Positions 50,501 through 62,600 of a stretch of 64,000 bases of DNA are shown here, piece by piece. A program made the translations under genes and the position numbers. Position 1 is the first letter of the stretch. Every line of letters starts with the position of its first letter. The notes beneath the pieces are model-generated. The model was not told the DNA's origin. It did no database searches and was given only the letters and a program-made list of their open reading frames with translations. The DNA comes from Bimastos eiseni (lineage: Eukaryota > Annelida > Clitellata > Crassiclitellata > Lumbricidae). Location: contig OY365807.1 of the NCBI GenBank assembly GCA_959347315.1, positions 17,003,111 to 17,067,110 of the forward strand. Reading direction: 5' to 3'.

Positions 50501-53500
50501 GTTTGTTTTAAGTCAAGAAGAAGCAAGACAGCATATGGTGCCTGGTTTAGACAAGAGCAACAAGAATCTTGAAGAGTGCAATTTATACAACAAGAATTTG
50601 TTATTTATTTTTTGCCAAAGATGCCGCCTCTAGGACAAGTGCCGCCTGGGGCCATTTTGCGTATTATTATTATTGCAAAATTTATTTCATTTTATAGGTG
50701 CGAAAGTCATGGCAAGATAGACAGAGGCGGCATTGCCATTTTGCACTATTGACACTAGGTGCCATTCGATGGTCCTTCGGTATATCGTATATGTTAGCTT
50801 TAAGTCGAGAAATAGCACAAAAGCTTTAGGTTTAGACAAGAGCAGCAAGAATCTTGAAGAGTGCAAGTTATACAAAAGTAATTTTTTATTTATTTTTTGC
50901 CGAAAATGCCGCCCCTAGGACAAGTGCCGCCTGGGGCGGTTCGCCCCCCTCGCCCCCCTCGCCCCCCCTCGCCCCCTCGCTACGCCACTGCATCCATCCG
51001 TCCGTCCATCCGTCCGTCCATCCGTCCATCTATGTATTTATCTACGTGTGTATCTATCCATTTATACTTATTGCAATTTCCCTCAGTTTTCGGTCTATCT
51101 AATATTTTATGTGCTGGTAAAGTCTGCAAGAATAAATGTCGGACACTCGTGTGACTTTCGACTCTGATTTCTTCCATCCATATCCAAGCCGTTGTTGTCC
51201 TTAGTCCTCTGAGCAGATATATTGAAGGAATGCCATTAAAAGTCTATTATATTGATTTATTACAACGAGTTCCGTCAGCAATTTTTTTCTGTTAACTGCT
51301 CTGTCCACTATCTCCAGCACAGTGGCTGAATTAACAAGGTCTGTCGAAGTTCAGATTAGGTGGACGCTAACCTCAAATGCAGAGGTTTTAAAATTATGAC
51401 AACCGTGAGAACATGACTCGGCTGGATGCATTGCATGATCATGTCTAGCTGAAGCTACAGGCCCTAGTCCCCCTACAGTGGTGGATCTAGACTTTTCCTT
51501 TAGGGGGTTAGGGGTGGGCGATATCATGGACTAACTACAATAATGTGTTAGTTGTTCCTCTGCAAAGATTTTGTGTGAACCCGCATGAACGATTTAGTGA
51601 TTATTAAACCCCAAGATAATTTGCAGCAATTTTACATCAGGATTTTTGCAACTAAAATCAGCTGTTGACGTAAATGTATTTACATGTAATGTAATGCATA
51701 TCAAGTATAATGGATCGGTTCGACTAATGTTAAAAAATTAATAGTTCTTTCTTATTTTCTTACTAACAATTAAATCTAAATTTTTATTTCCAAGGTCGAA
51801 GCAGTTAAAATTAAAATGACTTATCAAAGTAATAGTTTTTCGACCCTATGTTACAACACAAATTCTAGCCTTCTGTTTTCAATCTTTGCAAAGCGATCAA
51901 TCACGTTGTCAACATCTACTTCAATTTCTCAGTGCGCATTGAGAAAGGCCAAACCGGTCAACCTTTATTGACCTAGTCTATGTCTCAGCCATGTTTTCAG
52001 TTCTTGTTTGAACAATAAAGAACATGCTTTGGTTGATATAGGCCTATATAAATTTTCTTGTTGCTATTAGACCAGCAAAAGAAATAGGGTCCACAGTCAA
52101 AAGTAAGCTTGCAAATGCAATTAAGTCCTAGTGACAGATGATCTATTGTAATTCATACTTCATTACATCTATAAGTTCAGATTGAATTAGCCGATAAAGT
52201 CAAAGCCCTAGTCCCTCTGCAACAATAACAATAACACGAGATCTAGCGCCTAAGTAACTTCAAACTATTTTGAAACAGCAAATGTCACTAAATTTTTAAC
52301 TTATATTGCCCCTTATTGACATAACATACAACCAAAGTAATTAAATGTTGGCTCATTCTGAGGCAGATTGCGTAAATAATAGGCCTTTGATGCGCTAGCG
52401 CTAAAAAACACAATTCCACGCTAAATTGCTTCATAACATGGCCCCCTACAGCTGATTTGGGGACTTGAAGGGCTCTTTCAAGAATCCATCTAACCTCTTC
52501 ATTTAGGTCCGTTGATGCCCAATAGATCCGAATCAACCGATCAAGAACTTCCCTCACATATAAAATTAGGCTATTAAATTAAAAAGGTATATCGAATACA
52601 CGTAGGTCTATGAAGGCAACGACTGGAGCAAAACTATTATCACCTGTCTCGTTAATGAATATAGTCATTCTCAGATTTCCATCTTCATCGAATTCAGGAT
52701 CGATGTCGATGAAGAGAACATTTTCCTCGGTGAATGTGTCGTCATTTTCTCCACTCTCCTGCCTCCTCCTCCTTTTCGCTGGAAAAGGATCTTTAGCAAC
52801 GGTAGTGAGTGGCTCACCAGTTGTCATTTTAACTGCAGATGTTGTCGGAGTTGTAAGAGCAGCGGGGGTAGTAGTGGGAGTTTTAGTAGTGATACTGGTA
52901 ATGGTGGTAGTGGGCATAGTAGTAGCAGGAGGAGTAGTAACATCAGTGTTAGTAGTAATATCTGCAGCTACAACAGTAGTCGTTGGTAGAACCGCTGTGG
53001 TCGAGTACATTGAGGCCGTGGTGGATTTCCTGCGATTCAGATAATCTAGGATTTTCCGGAGTACCTTTCGACGAGCGATTTTTAAGGCTGTACCGTTCTA
53101 AATAGCAAGCATGAACATTAGGAATTGGCTTGAAGGACGACGACGAAGACCACGATGAAGATGGTGAAAGGTCAGCGATATTAGCGATGACATCAAATGA
53201 CGTCGACGAAGACAATAAGTTGTCTCTGAGTTGCAACCATGTTGGTACAGAAAACAACGACAATGATGATAATTATAATAAGGAGGTCGTGGTGTTTATA
53301 TGTAATTATAGCCCAGTAATAGTGATGACGATTTTTTTGATAAATACTAAAGAGGTAAGATTACGACCAAGATAAGAATGCTTAACTGCTAAATAATTAT
53401 TCATGTCGCTATGTATAGGCCTATATGTAAAGTTAACCTTTTTGTCGATGTTCTTGAAATCGAATTCAATCGTGACAACAGACTTGTTCACTTGTTCTGT

Positions 53501-53542
53501 AGTCAGGCTGCTTGGATGTCGAAAGGAAAGTACGTCCATGTT
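45669..53542 (-). CDS. Single-pass membrane protein A, 3' five exons (partial)
   Basis: Exons (minus): 53542-53438, 53097-52644, 48914-48802, 47973-47806, 45806-45669. Phases join (0, 1, 0, 0), giving 325 residues and a stop. Family not recognised. In order: [14 protein letters not shown]; a basic helix ([15 protein letters not shown]); a Thr/Pro-rich mucin-like stalk of about 70 residues; a furin-like site AKRRRRQ (52762-52779); an acidic segment [14 protein letters not shown] with an NET glycosylation site; [15 protein letters not shown]; a proximal YKGLPPD; a membrane span [18 protein letters not shown]; basic RDRKQK; and a tail ending [16 protein letters not shown]. The layout resembles a SEA-like cleaved ectodomain, but that is inference. 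Upstream exons with a signal peptide were not found. The donor after exon 48802 (GTTCGT) is weak. A paralogue lies at 59629-63801. Confidence 0.75.
45985..46565 (+). mobile_element. LINE 3' end (L2/CR1-like), decayed
   Basis: The plus strand reads [20 protein letters not shown] and [13 protein letters not shown], the typical C-terminal region of a LINE reverse transcriptase. A frameshift follows near 46150. The 3' UTR has GGGGGCCCTGGTTAGCGGGG and ends AAATAAAATTGAATTGAA. It lies in the last intron of gene A, opposite in strand. Confidence 0.75.
47460..47580. repeat. (ATC)n microsatellite with variants
   Basis: Interrupted ATC/ACC/GTC triplets, just downstream of the 47806 exon of gene A on the minus strand. 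Confidence 0.9.
48495..48760. repeat. (CCAT)n-derived degenerate satellite
   Basis: CCATCCATTCATCCAACCATC-type words run for about 265 bp, preceded by (ATCG)n at 48432-48452. It lies in the intron after exon 48802 of gene A. Confidence 0.9.
49037..49136. repeat. (CCAT)n microsatellite, split by a hAT insertion
   Basis: Almost perfect CCAT repeats are interrupted at 49137 by a transposon and resume as CATCCATCCGTCCGTCC at 50991-51035. Confidence 0.93.
49137..50990 (-). mobile_element. hAT transposon, 1,854 bp, decayed transposase
   Basis: A perfect 16-bp terminal repeat (CAGTGGCGTAGCGAGG) is flanked by CATCCATC on both sides, although the target is itself a CCAT repeat. Minus strand at about 50005-49856 reads as a hATC remnant: [39 protein letters not shown], then RKVNF and a stop. 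The sequence just upstream is scrambled (KLIK repeated around a stop). A retroelement tail (GTGCCCCTTGAAGGGGCACT, then ATATAAATT) is nested near 49740. The other half carries a direct duplication. Confidence 0.9.
50353..50937. repeat. Direct duplication of about 290 bp inside the hAT element
   Basis: 50353-50650 and 50659-50937 share long blocks, for example GCAAAATTTATTTCATTTTA, GACAGAGGCGGCATTGCCAT, AATCTTGAAGAGTGCAA and CTAGGACAAGTGCCGCCTGG, with small indels. Confidence 0.88.
51484..52030 (-). mobile_element. Degenerate hAT fragment
   Basis: The left edge CAGTGGTGGATCTAGAC looks like a hAT end. On minus, 52010-51850 gives [22 protein letters not shown] and [20 protein letters not shown], a decayed hATC domain with stops. 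The other end was not found. Confidence 0.65.
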
Positions 53543-54837
53543 CTAAGGCAAATAGAAAGCACGAACTAACCTAATCTTATTATATTATGTGAAACACCAG
53601 CCTCTAAAACATCTCGAATGCTATACCCCTTCAAACCAGAAGATATAGTAAATTGGAGCAGTGAGTAGGCCTAGCCACACTCGTACATAGACCATTTTGT
53701 ACCTTGTATGTGCCGTGTTTGTCGTTAATCATCTATGTCATGATATGAAAACGTCGTAAAATAAACTGTACAGCCTACTCACACGGTTTCGTAACTGCGC
53801 AACTGTTCGCACTCTGGCACCTACTAGACCTAGGCTGACTACACGATGTCGTTAGCCCTAAATACAACGTCTGCTATCCATTCAAAACCAGTAGATAATA
53901 AAGAGCGATTATGCCTTTAGAAAAATCATGATTTTTATTATTAAAACGACGAACATGATAAGTTGACAATGATTTTAATTGTGGTTGTGTAGCTTGATCT
54001 TTTTAGTGATTGTGCTGTTTAGTGTCAACGTTCATTTCTAGACTTACAGTCTTAGTTGTGGCATCTGAAAAAAACCACACACAGTATTTGTTAATTGAGT
54101 TTCTGGCCTTCTGACAACGAAGGCGACATAATTGACGACTTAATCTGAGCCTATAACTAAAAGCATTTCATGGATTGTGTTCTATGGACGTAGGTAGAGT
54201 CCTCTAAGGAATCCACATATACTCAATGGATATTGGAGAAAGTCGGAAGGCAAGGTTATATTGCTTGACTGCTCGTTGAGACCAACAGTGAGAAATCCTA
54301 TTTTTGAAAGATATAGGCACAGAAGTTTCATGGTCATCCAGACCGATACATGCTTAGGTGATGGTGTTACGTGGATGACTTAACTATCACATGGAAGAGA
54401 GTGAGGAGCGATAAATATGAACAGTTGCGTAACGTCAGCCCAGAGTGCATGATTAACAGAGAATGAGAAAATAAGTATGCTGAGTAGGCTACGGAGGTAA
54501 AAGACTGAACAGCAGAGGAACGAGAATAGAAGGATAAAGCAAGTATCAGCCTATATATCAGGCCTTCGCTAGTTGAGGGTCCGTGTAAGAGAATAGCTAA
54601 AGATGAGTAGATTGATGCACTCATCGGGATTGAGAACAAGACACATGCCACCGGAAGTAAATGGAAGCAAACGATCAGACGATGCCATGTATATATGTCT
54701 CGTCTCTGAACTTTTATGGGGCTGACTTCAGGGAACCCTTCAAAAGCGATAATGAGGTAAAAAGAGCTAAGTTGCAACATAGCTTGAAAAAGAAAAGTCA
54801 GCAGAAGACTTGCATAATATACAGAAGCATCGCCAAA

Positions 54838-55165
54838 CTACAATACTATACAATACAACTACGCATTTATAGCGCGCTTTGACAAGACAAGTCTTCAACA
54901 AATGGGCACTGTGTTGCAGTCTTAGTCATAGATCAGGGAGAATAGGTAGGTCTTCAGTTTTGTCTTGAAAAGTGCAAAGGTTGTGGCTTGACGAACTGAA
55001 ATTGGGAGACTATTCCATTCTGTGGGTCCTGCGACTGAGAATGCACAGTTCCCAAACTTCTTGTTGGTGCGAGGTATGGTAAAGTCTCCACGCGTAGATG
55101 AACGTAGCTGAAGCAATATAAGTTTCAACTTCTCAAGAAGAAAAATATGATACTCTAACAATTAA
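54838..55165 (-). mobile_element. LINE C-terminal region and 3' end
   Basis: On minus, FGNCAFSVAGPTEWNSLPIS and LFKTKLKTYLFSLIYD are the usual C-terminus of a CR1-like reverse transcriptase. It ends in the tail AAAGCGCGCTATAAATGCGT followed by (TTGTA)n-like sequence. It is truncated at the 5' side. Confidence 0.85.
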
Positions 55166-55383
55166 GCTATATCAGTTTAATAAATATAGACTTTTAAAGC
55201 AAATTCTATGATCAAAGCAACACGCAACCTCACTTCCGTTTGCAGTTTCAAGACTCTTAAGTTGTACCTGAAAGTTCATAGTCTATAACGTTCCCAAACA
55301 AAGACATGTTCCAGCGCTATCATGATAGTTTCGCCTACATGGCATAAAGGCCTAATTAATAGCTCGCTGTCACCAAGGAATAA

Positions 55384-55450
55384 GCTCACATATAAGCTGG
55401 TACCCTGCGCTTGGCTTTTAAGTGGCGCTTTAGAAGTTTTATGATTGCGA
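55384..55450 (+). repeat. Dispersed short repeat, copy 4 of 4
   Basis: AGCTGGTACCCTGCGCTTGG, then TTTTAAGTGGCGCTTTAGAA, as in the copies at 3353, 38201 and 41101. Confidence 0.7.
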
Positions 55451-58400
55451 TATGCAGGAGTAAAATAACGATGGGATCTTATGGAATTTTCCTTGTAGGC
55501 CTATTCTGTCCTTAGTTGCATACATTTTTATAGAGATGTGATTACTTGTCGCGTGCTAATTATATCGCAGTGAATATATGTTGCGTGATGAGATGCCATC
55601 AAATCCAACATATACGCAGCTATTATGTCTGATTGAATTATCAAACTCTGTTATGCAGGCAATAACATTAGTCATGAAAATAGGAATGAAAATTTCACAT
55701 TTAACCCTAGAACTTCACATATAATCGCATTATTTAATATTATCTGACGAAAGATGAAGATCTGTTTTGAACGGATCGACACTTTTCCTTGTCTCGTGAA
55801 ACTTTGCAGACTGGACTGTCGTTTGCAAAGTCTCGATTGTGTGAATCAGGACAGAAATTTGTTTCGAGATTCTGCTCGACTTGTGTCTCCTACTCAACTC
55901 AGCCACAATGAACAATGAGTTCCCCGTTCACAGTGGGAGGATCAGGTTATCATGGAGGGAAGCTCTGACTGTCTGTCAGTATTTGCCAAGACTAAGAGAA
56001 ATGAAGCCGGTGTGAGAGGCAATGTTGACCCTAACCGAACACTGTACTCTAGAGTCTATGTAACTTATAGGCGCGATTGACTCTAAGTTAGTTCAGGATC
56101 ATTTTAATATGCTAGGAGCAAATTGCTGACGAGCCCATGAGAAGTTGATGAAAAGACCATTGTAGAAATTTTGGTTAGGCCTACATGACATTTAATCACG
56201 CGGCACTTAACCTCGAGGACACTTAATCTCACGACACTTAATCTAGCGACATATAATAGAGCGACTCTTAATCTCAAATCACAACTTTTTTGCACCATTA
56301 TTAATTTAAGTGGCGACAAATTATCATGTTTAATTAGAAGCCGTATTGATGATAAGAATGCGGTTTCAATGGAAGCGGGTATACTCGCTTAAATAGTGAC
56401 ACTGAGAGGGCATTTCATTCAATTAACGTGCTAAACTCCCAGAATGAATATGCATTAGAGAATCGAGTTCAGTTGAACCAAGTTCTAATAAGTGCGATTT
56501 AATGTCGCGCGATAATATGTCGCGAGATTAACCGTCGGCACATCAGAAATTGCTAACTGTCAACAAGGTTATTACAAAACAATCACAACTATAGAATACA
56601 CACTTCCCGTGTGTTGTGTAATCAAGTAGAATCGAACTATTGATTGCATACTGCCCATATAATAATGTACTCGGCAGTTAGGTATAAGCATACCGGCTGC
56701 CTAGAGTACGCCAAACCTTCGGTAATGTGGGATCTAGGGTCTAAATCACCTGCTCTGGTTTGTTTTAGGTGTAGGCATATACTTAATCATATTACAGCTC
56801 ACTAACTGTTACCGTCAGTTACCTTATACTTTAAATTACACATGTGCCTAATTAAGACAAACTGCGGATTTCAATTTGACTAGATTCAACCCTATCTACC
56901 GCACTGGTAAAAGTTCTAACGGTGACCTCCTCTCTGCACTAGCTTAATCAATTAAAGGAAGATTCCTTCGCCCCTAATTCCAATTTGTAATCGAATTGCT
57001 TTAAGCATAGCCCAACCCCAAGACGAGGCTTATTCAGACTTGATCACAAAACGGAATGTACGGAAGTGGGTCATAAGAGCTGTCAGTGAGTTTAAACTCA
57101 ACCATTATCGATTTAAAATAGGCCTACCTATATATTTATTCAGAGAATAGAGAAAAGAACACGTGACGTATTTAACCGAATATGCTTTCTTTACTAATTT
57201 CTTTATAACGTAACTGCGGTTTGTATTTTGGACCGTCTTTCTGCCTGGCAAGACTTTCGTTTCGTAACAGACGGAAGCATTAGCAGCTCTAATAATTATT
57301 TAGAGTCGATTTTTATGGTTTTTCATCATTACTCACCGCTTGAGCTGGAACGATCAATAGAACAGATTATAGCAAGAACCAGTAGGAGACAAATTCCTTT
57401 TCCAAACAGTTTATCCACCGCCTTCGCTCCAAATGTAAATATACGCATGATTACGCTTTAGGAAAGTAATACAAAGCATGTAATATCTAAACACAATTCT
57501 TTTCAGTTAGCGACAATAGTATTATAGTCTGACTCGGGTCGTGAAAACTGAAGCGCAATATAGCATCAGCAGCCTACATGGACTTCGAAGCGACACAGAC
57601 TTCTCAAGAATAGTAAAGACAAAAGTCTACAGCACATGATCACACGCATCTTGAGCCTATTTTTTTAGCAAACATGGGGCTTGCTTCACGTACATTGTCT
57701 GTTGTGAAGTATTCCCGGTTGGCTGCTGCCTTATAAGTTTGGGAAAAGCGTGTACTGTTACTGTCGGTCTTTAGGCTAACTGCATTATGTGCTAAGGATA
57801 TCATCATAACTCAATCATAGCATGTCTTTGAAAATGTACGTGAATGTGTCCCATCTGCTAAATAGGCTCGTAACAAAAATGCGTGAGTAGGCTGGACAGC
57901 ATCGGAGGTAATCCTCGTAATAAAAATGATCTGCGTAAAACAGCTCGATGTTCGTAACAGCTCGTACTAACTAGATCTAGGTTATATCGTATTCTTGTGC
58001 ATGGTTTTGTATATTAGTCCAATTTTCTACCCATTACAGTCTGTACTCTCAATGCAACGAACAGTCGTCACATTTGGAATATCATTGGAGGACTCTGATC
58101 ACCTCCATCATCTTGTTTTACAATTGTCTTGTGCGCTGCATAGGTTTTTGGGGAAGCATACAAGCTCAGGATCTTTATTACAGGACACGTTATTACCGGG
58201 ATCTTCCACTTACAGCTCTACATGTATTTTCGAGGGATAGTACGGCATGGACATCTTATTCTCGTACCGTCTGATCCAAAGGCAACTTCGGCATCATGGA
58301 GAAATAGCTGTAGTGCAATTACAACCTGGAATGGTGTGGCGAGAAGCTTGCAGTGAGCAGACGAGAGACATACCGGACCAGAAAATATCATACCTATCGA

Positions 58401-59628
58401 ATAACTGACAGTTATTTACTGGTATAGCATATGCATAATAATGAAAATACACGAATCAAAGAACTTCGTTTAAATCGTCCAGAAATTATTGTGAATTTGC
58501 AGTTACCGAGCACCTGGATACTGCTAACAACGACCACTACTGGTTGAATTCTTATCAATTAATGTTGAGTAACATCTGTAAGTAGAGGTCTAATTCTAGC
58601 CCATAAGAGTTATTAAATGCATCTATGGTCTGATCGGCCATCACAAGACGAATGTTGTTTCATCATTTCGCTATACATGGACAGAAGCAGATTGGAATAT
58701 AAAGGAATATTTGCGACTTAGTAGCTTTTCATTACAAATCCTCGATATATATACAGGACTATATACGTTACAAAAGATTACACAACTCACCACGTCAGCG
58801 TGACATTATTTGCAACTCAGGGCTTGAAGTAAGAAAACGTTGTGACCGAGATAGCCAACAATGAAAGGCACTGTCAAAATGTCCAGTCATAATTATAACG
58901 AGTTAACAACGGGATTGAAAGCAGTTAATTGTCTTGGCATTTACACGCTGAGGCACATCATCTCAATGAAACGACATTTTGATGAAGCGTTGTCTTTGTC
59001 CTGAATATCCAAGAGAGCTACATAAATGCTTAATATAGGCAAATGCGCATACAATACATAAACACACGCGTATACAGCCTACATCATATATAAATGCGTA
59101 CATACATTATCGTTCAAACTTTGACGGTACATTATAGAACTTTTGCTGTAGTCGGCCAAACCTTCTGGAATATGTTGCCTACAGCAGCCTGCAACCATGA
59201 ACTCCTTGGCCTCTTTTCCGCTATAGGTATTATATACTATTGAGTTTGATATGATTTCATTGTGTTCGATCAGAATATAGATATAAGAGACGCGGATGAA
59301 TTCTCCTGCAGTTGCGCCATATAAATTTGCAACTACAATTACAGTACAGGCATGCATACAGCACTCACACACATAATTATATGCATAGGACCTACAGCGT
59401 TTTTACATATTAGCATACATTGTATTGCACATAATATACATCTTGAAACAATCATTTTGAAACAGTCAAATATATCTAGGCTGCACATAGAATTAATATA
59501 TATATATATATATATAATAGCAATTCTATTAACATACATATATAATATATTAATAAACTTGTTGATGGCTGTTGTATATATATATATATAATATATTTAT
59601 ATCAGAATGATTGTGATCGTAATTTTCT
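55451..59628. other. Gap between membrane-protein genes A and B
   Basis: No confident exon. The 5' exons of gene A should lie here or be lost. A minus-strand frame at 55915-55730 (AELSRRHKSSRISKQISVL) and a plus-strand frame at 57228-57461 look protein-like but lack support. TAGGCCTA occurs at 55496, 56176 and 57119, and (TA)n tracts near 59495-59517 and 59572-59592. Confidence 0.5.
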
Positions 59629-62600
59629 CTATATCTGTTCACTACTGAATTGTTCGTAGGGAACAAGCCATCCACAGCTGTCATCCAGGTTCCTCTTAGA
59701 AGGAGGCGCTTGTCCATTCGATGGCGATGGTCTCGATTCTTGCAATGGCATTCCCTTCTTACGATCGTCATATCTCACCTGACAGAAGAAAGGCAGAAGA
59801 CGAAATTAGCAAATAAAAAAGTAGTGGATCTATAATCAGAAATAAAGAGATTCAGAGTATGTTCTCTTAAGCAGGAACTGGGATGGTTTCTGCTACAGAT
59901 CCTCCTCTCTTATAAGGAGCCGTTTTAGCTTATTTTATCCTGGGCACTCTTTATAAACCTTTTTTAGGTTGATGCGATCTTATAGGACCTAACTTTAGGT
60001 TCCATAGAGATTCAAAGGAAGGTCTTACTTTAGGTTCCATCGAGATTCAAAGGAGGGTATGTTGGGGCTAAGTGCTGGCCTGGCGCATAATTTTACTATA
60101 TAGTGGTGCTTGAATCTTATTACGATATTATTAACCGAACTTATTCTAGGATCGTCATCGAATAGTTTCTATCAGGTATTCAGAGATAGGTTTTAAGTAT
60201 AATTATCAAAATCGACCATATCGCCTTAATTCTTTGAGTGCTGTAACAAGCCAGGCACATTTTGTCGCCGGCAACGACCTTTGTTGTCAAAAGCTGTCGT
60301 TATCGGCCTACTCTGGGTAAACTCCAACCATTTCGCCTTTATGAGATTTAACGTCTTAATCCTTGTTGCTTCGCCATCTTATTCAAACTCTTCTCCTTCA
60401 TTCATCTCGTAGTCCAGACTTCATTTCTTTCCCTCCTCTCCATCTATATAAGCAAGCAATCCGAATCTATCCTCCTCTGCATATAATTATTAGCAAAAGA
60501 GAATGGTTTTTTAAACCTCTACAGACTCTCGCTCGGCTGGCTGTCTTGCTCTTGAATTGGCATAATCAGCCTCGCCTTCCTCAAATGATGTGAAACTTGT
60601 TTCTTAGCCTGATTGTGCATTCTGTCTCTCGTCTTCTGTTGGTTTATGACGCACTGGACATGCTATGAAACTGAGTCTAATACTTAATGTGATAGCGGGA
60701 CAATTCCTCGCCTTCCCTTCTAGTTTACTAGTTTACTCCACAGAAAACTACATCGCGTCCATAAACAAGAAACGTTAACGGAAGCTTACACATCCACACT
60801 CATTTGTCAACTCATTTGTTGTAACATTACGCACGTGATCTGTTGTAGCACTACACATGTGATCTGTTGTAGCATTACACGTGTCACCTTATATATGTAG
60901 TAACATTGCACATGTGACCTGTTGTAGCATTACACATATGATCTGTTGCAGCATTACACATGTCATTCGTCGCCCTTCAAGTTGGAAAGTTCATGTCTGT
61001 TTTGGTGACCTCAGATTGGACCAATCGGGAGACTGATGACGCGCTTGAGCTTCAATAATATAAAACGTCCTTGTAGCGGTATGGCCGTGTTACGGCGCCA
61101 TATAAATTGTCGTTATTATTAACATTGAAAACGGTTAATTAAGGCCCAATTAATCTGTATTTGTGTTTGATTGCGTTATGAGGAAATAAACTTGTTGGTA
61201 TAAGTATAATAGTAATCATAATCATCATCATCATCATAATCATCTTCTTCACCACAATTACCGTCGCTACCGTCACCATCAGCAACAACAACAATTATCT
61301 CTTTAGAAATGCGGCAACAACGACAATAGCATAACACTAGCATCATATCCAGGAAAATGGCGCCATAGAAATTTCAGATCGGACTAAATAACCATAAACT
61401 GAATTAATCAAAAGCATAGGGTAACAGATAAGAGACGATCAGAGCAAACTAAGAGCAGACCATGGTAGATAAGAACATACCATCTTAGATAAAAGCAGGC
61501 CTTGGTAGATAAGAACAGACAATGGTAGATAAGAACAGACCATGGTAGATAAGAACAAATCATGGTAGATAAGAACAGACCATGGTAGATAAGAACAAAT
61601 CATGGTAGATAAGAACAGACCATGGTAGATAAGAACATACCATGTTAGATAAGAACATACCATGGTAGATAAGAACATACCATGGTAGATAAGAACATAC
61701 CATGTTAGATAAGAACAGACCATGGTAGATAAGAACAGAAGCGAAGGCGATCATAGGAGTCTGGAAATACCTGTCTATTCGTTATCACATAGCACCAAAG
61801 GAATATGATGCCTATGAGGAGCAGAAGAAAGATGGCCAGCAGAATCGGAAGCCAGACTCGAAAGTCTGCCACTGCAGCCTTGGTAGGAGGCAGTCCTCTG
61901 TAGTAGCCATTCACAGTACTTCCCTACAAAAATCATCACGATTAACATAATGTTGACCCATGATGGGTTAACATTATGTTAAGGCCCCTTGATGCGACAT
62001 TTTGAACCACTCTGTTTCATCCACTCATTTCAGTGAAGTTCTTGAAAAGAATAAATTTTGCAAAGGGATATTCTTTTATTGTAATAGGAAACATTAAGAG
62101 TAATAACATCAGGAGATTTGAGAGCTCACTTAAGTTCCGTACCAAATGCATGGCGAGAGGTCAAGTGCCAATAAACCTCATCGACGTAAGAAAGACGATC
62201 ATTGATAATTAATCTGGGTCGGGTCGGTTCTGTATGAGATGGAGCGGAGCGTTACAATAATCAAGCCTAGTGTGAAGACAATAGAACATTGAACATGATT
62301 AACATAAACACTTAAGCTTTTTGCAAATGTCTCAATCATGATGCACCCTTCCTAAACAGATCGAAGCCAATGCCTTCGTTGTAAGCCGTGCGTCTAATAA
62401 TTCGTACAGTATGCCAAAGCTAAACACCTTCTTGCATAGCTTAGTCCGTGGATGAAACTAATGAAGCCTTTTGTTTTAATGTATCTCATTGTCGTCGCTT
62501 TTTCTGTTCCTTCTCCCTGCTAAAACTGAGCGATAGGTTGCAGCTCCAGAAGTTATAAGTAGGCCTAAGTAATTATTAGTATTTTTTAACGCAAGCCAAA

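Noticed and set aside
54367..54780. Minus-strand frame of 137 codons as signal-peptide exon of gene A
   Set aside because: It has hydrophobic stretches but no good splice donor in the needed phase and no continuity with exon 53438-53542.
57228..57461. Plus-strand frame with ELERSIEQIIARTSRRQIPF
   Set aside because: Isolated, no recognised domain, no splice context, and opposite in strand to the neighbouring genes.
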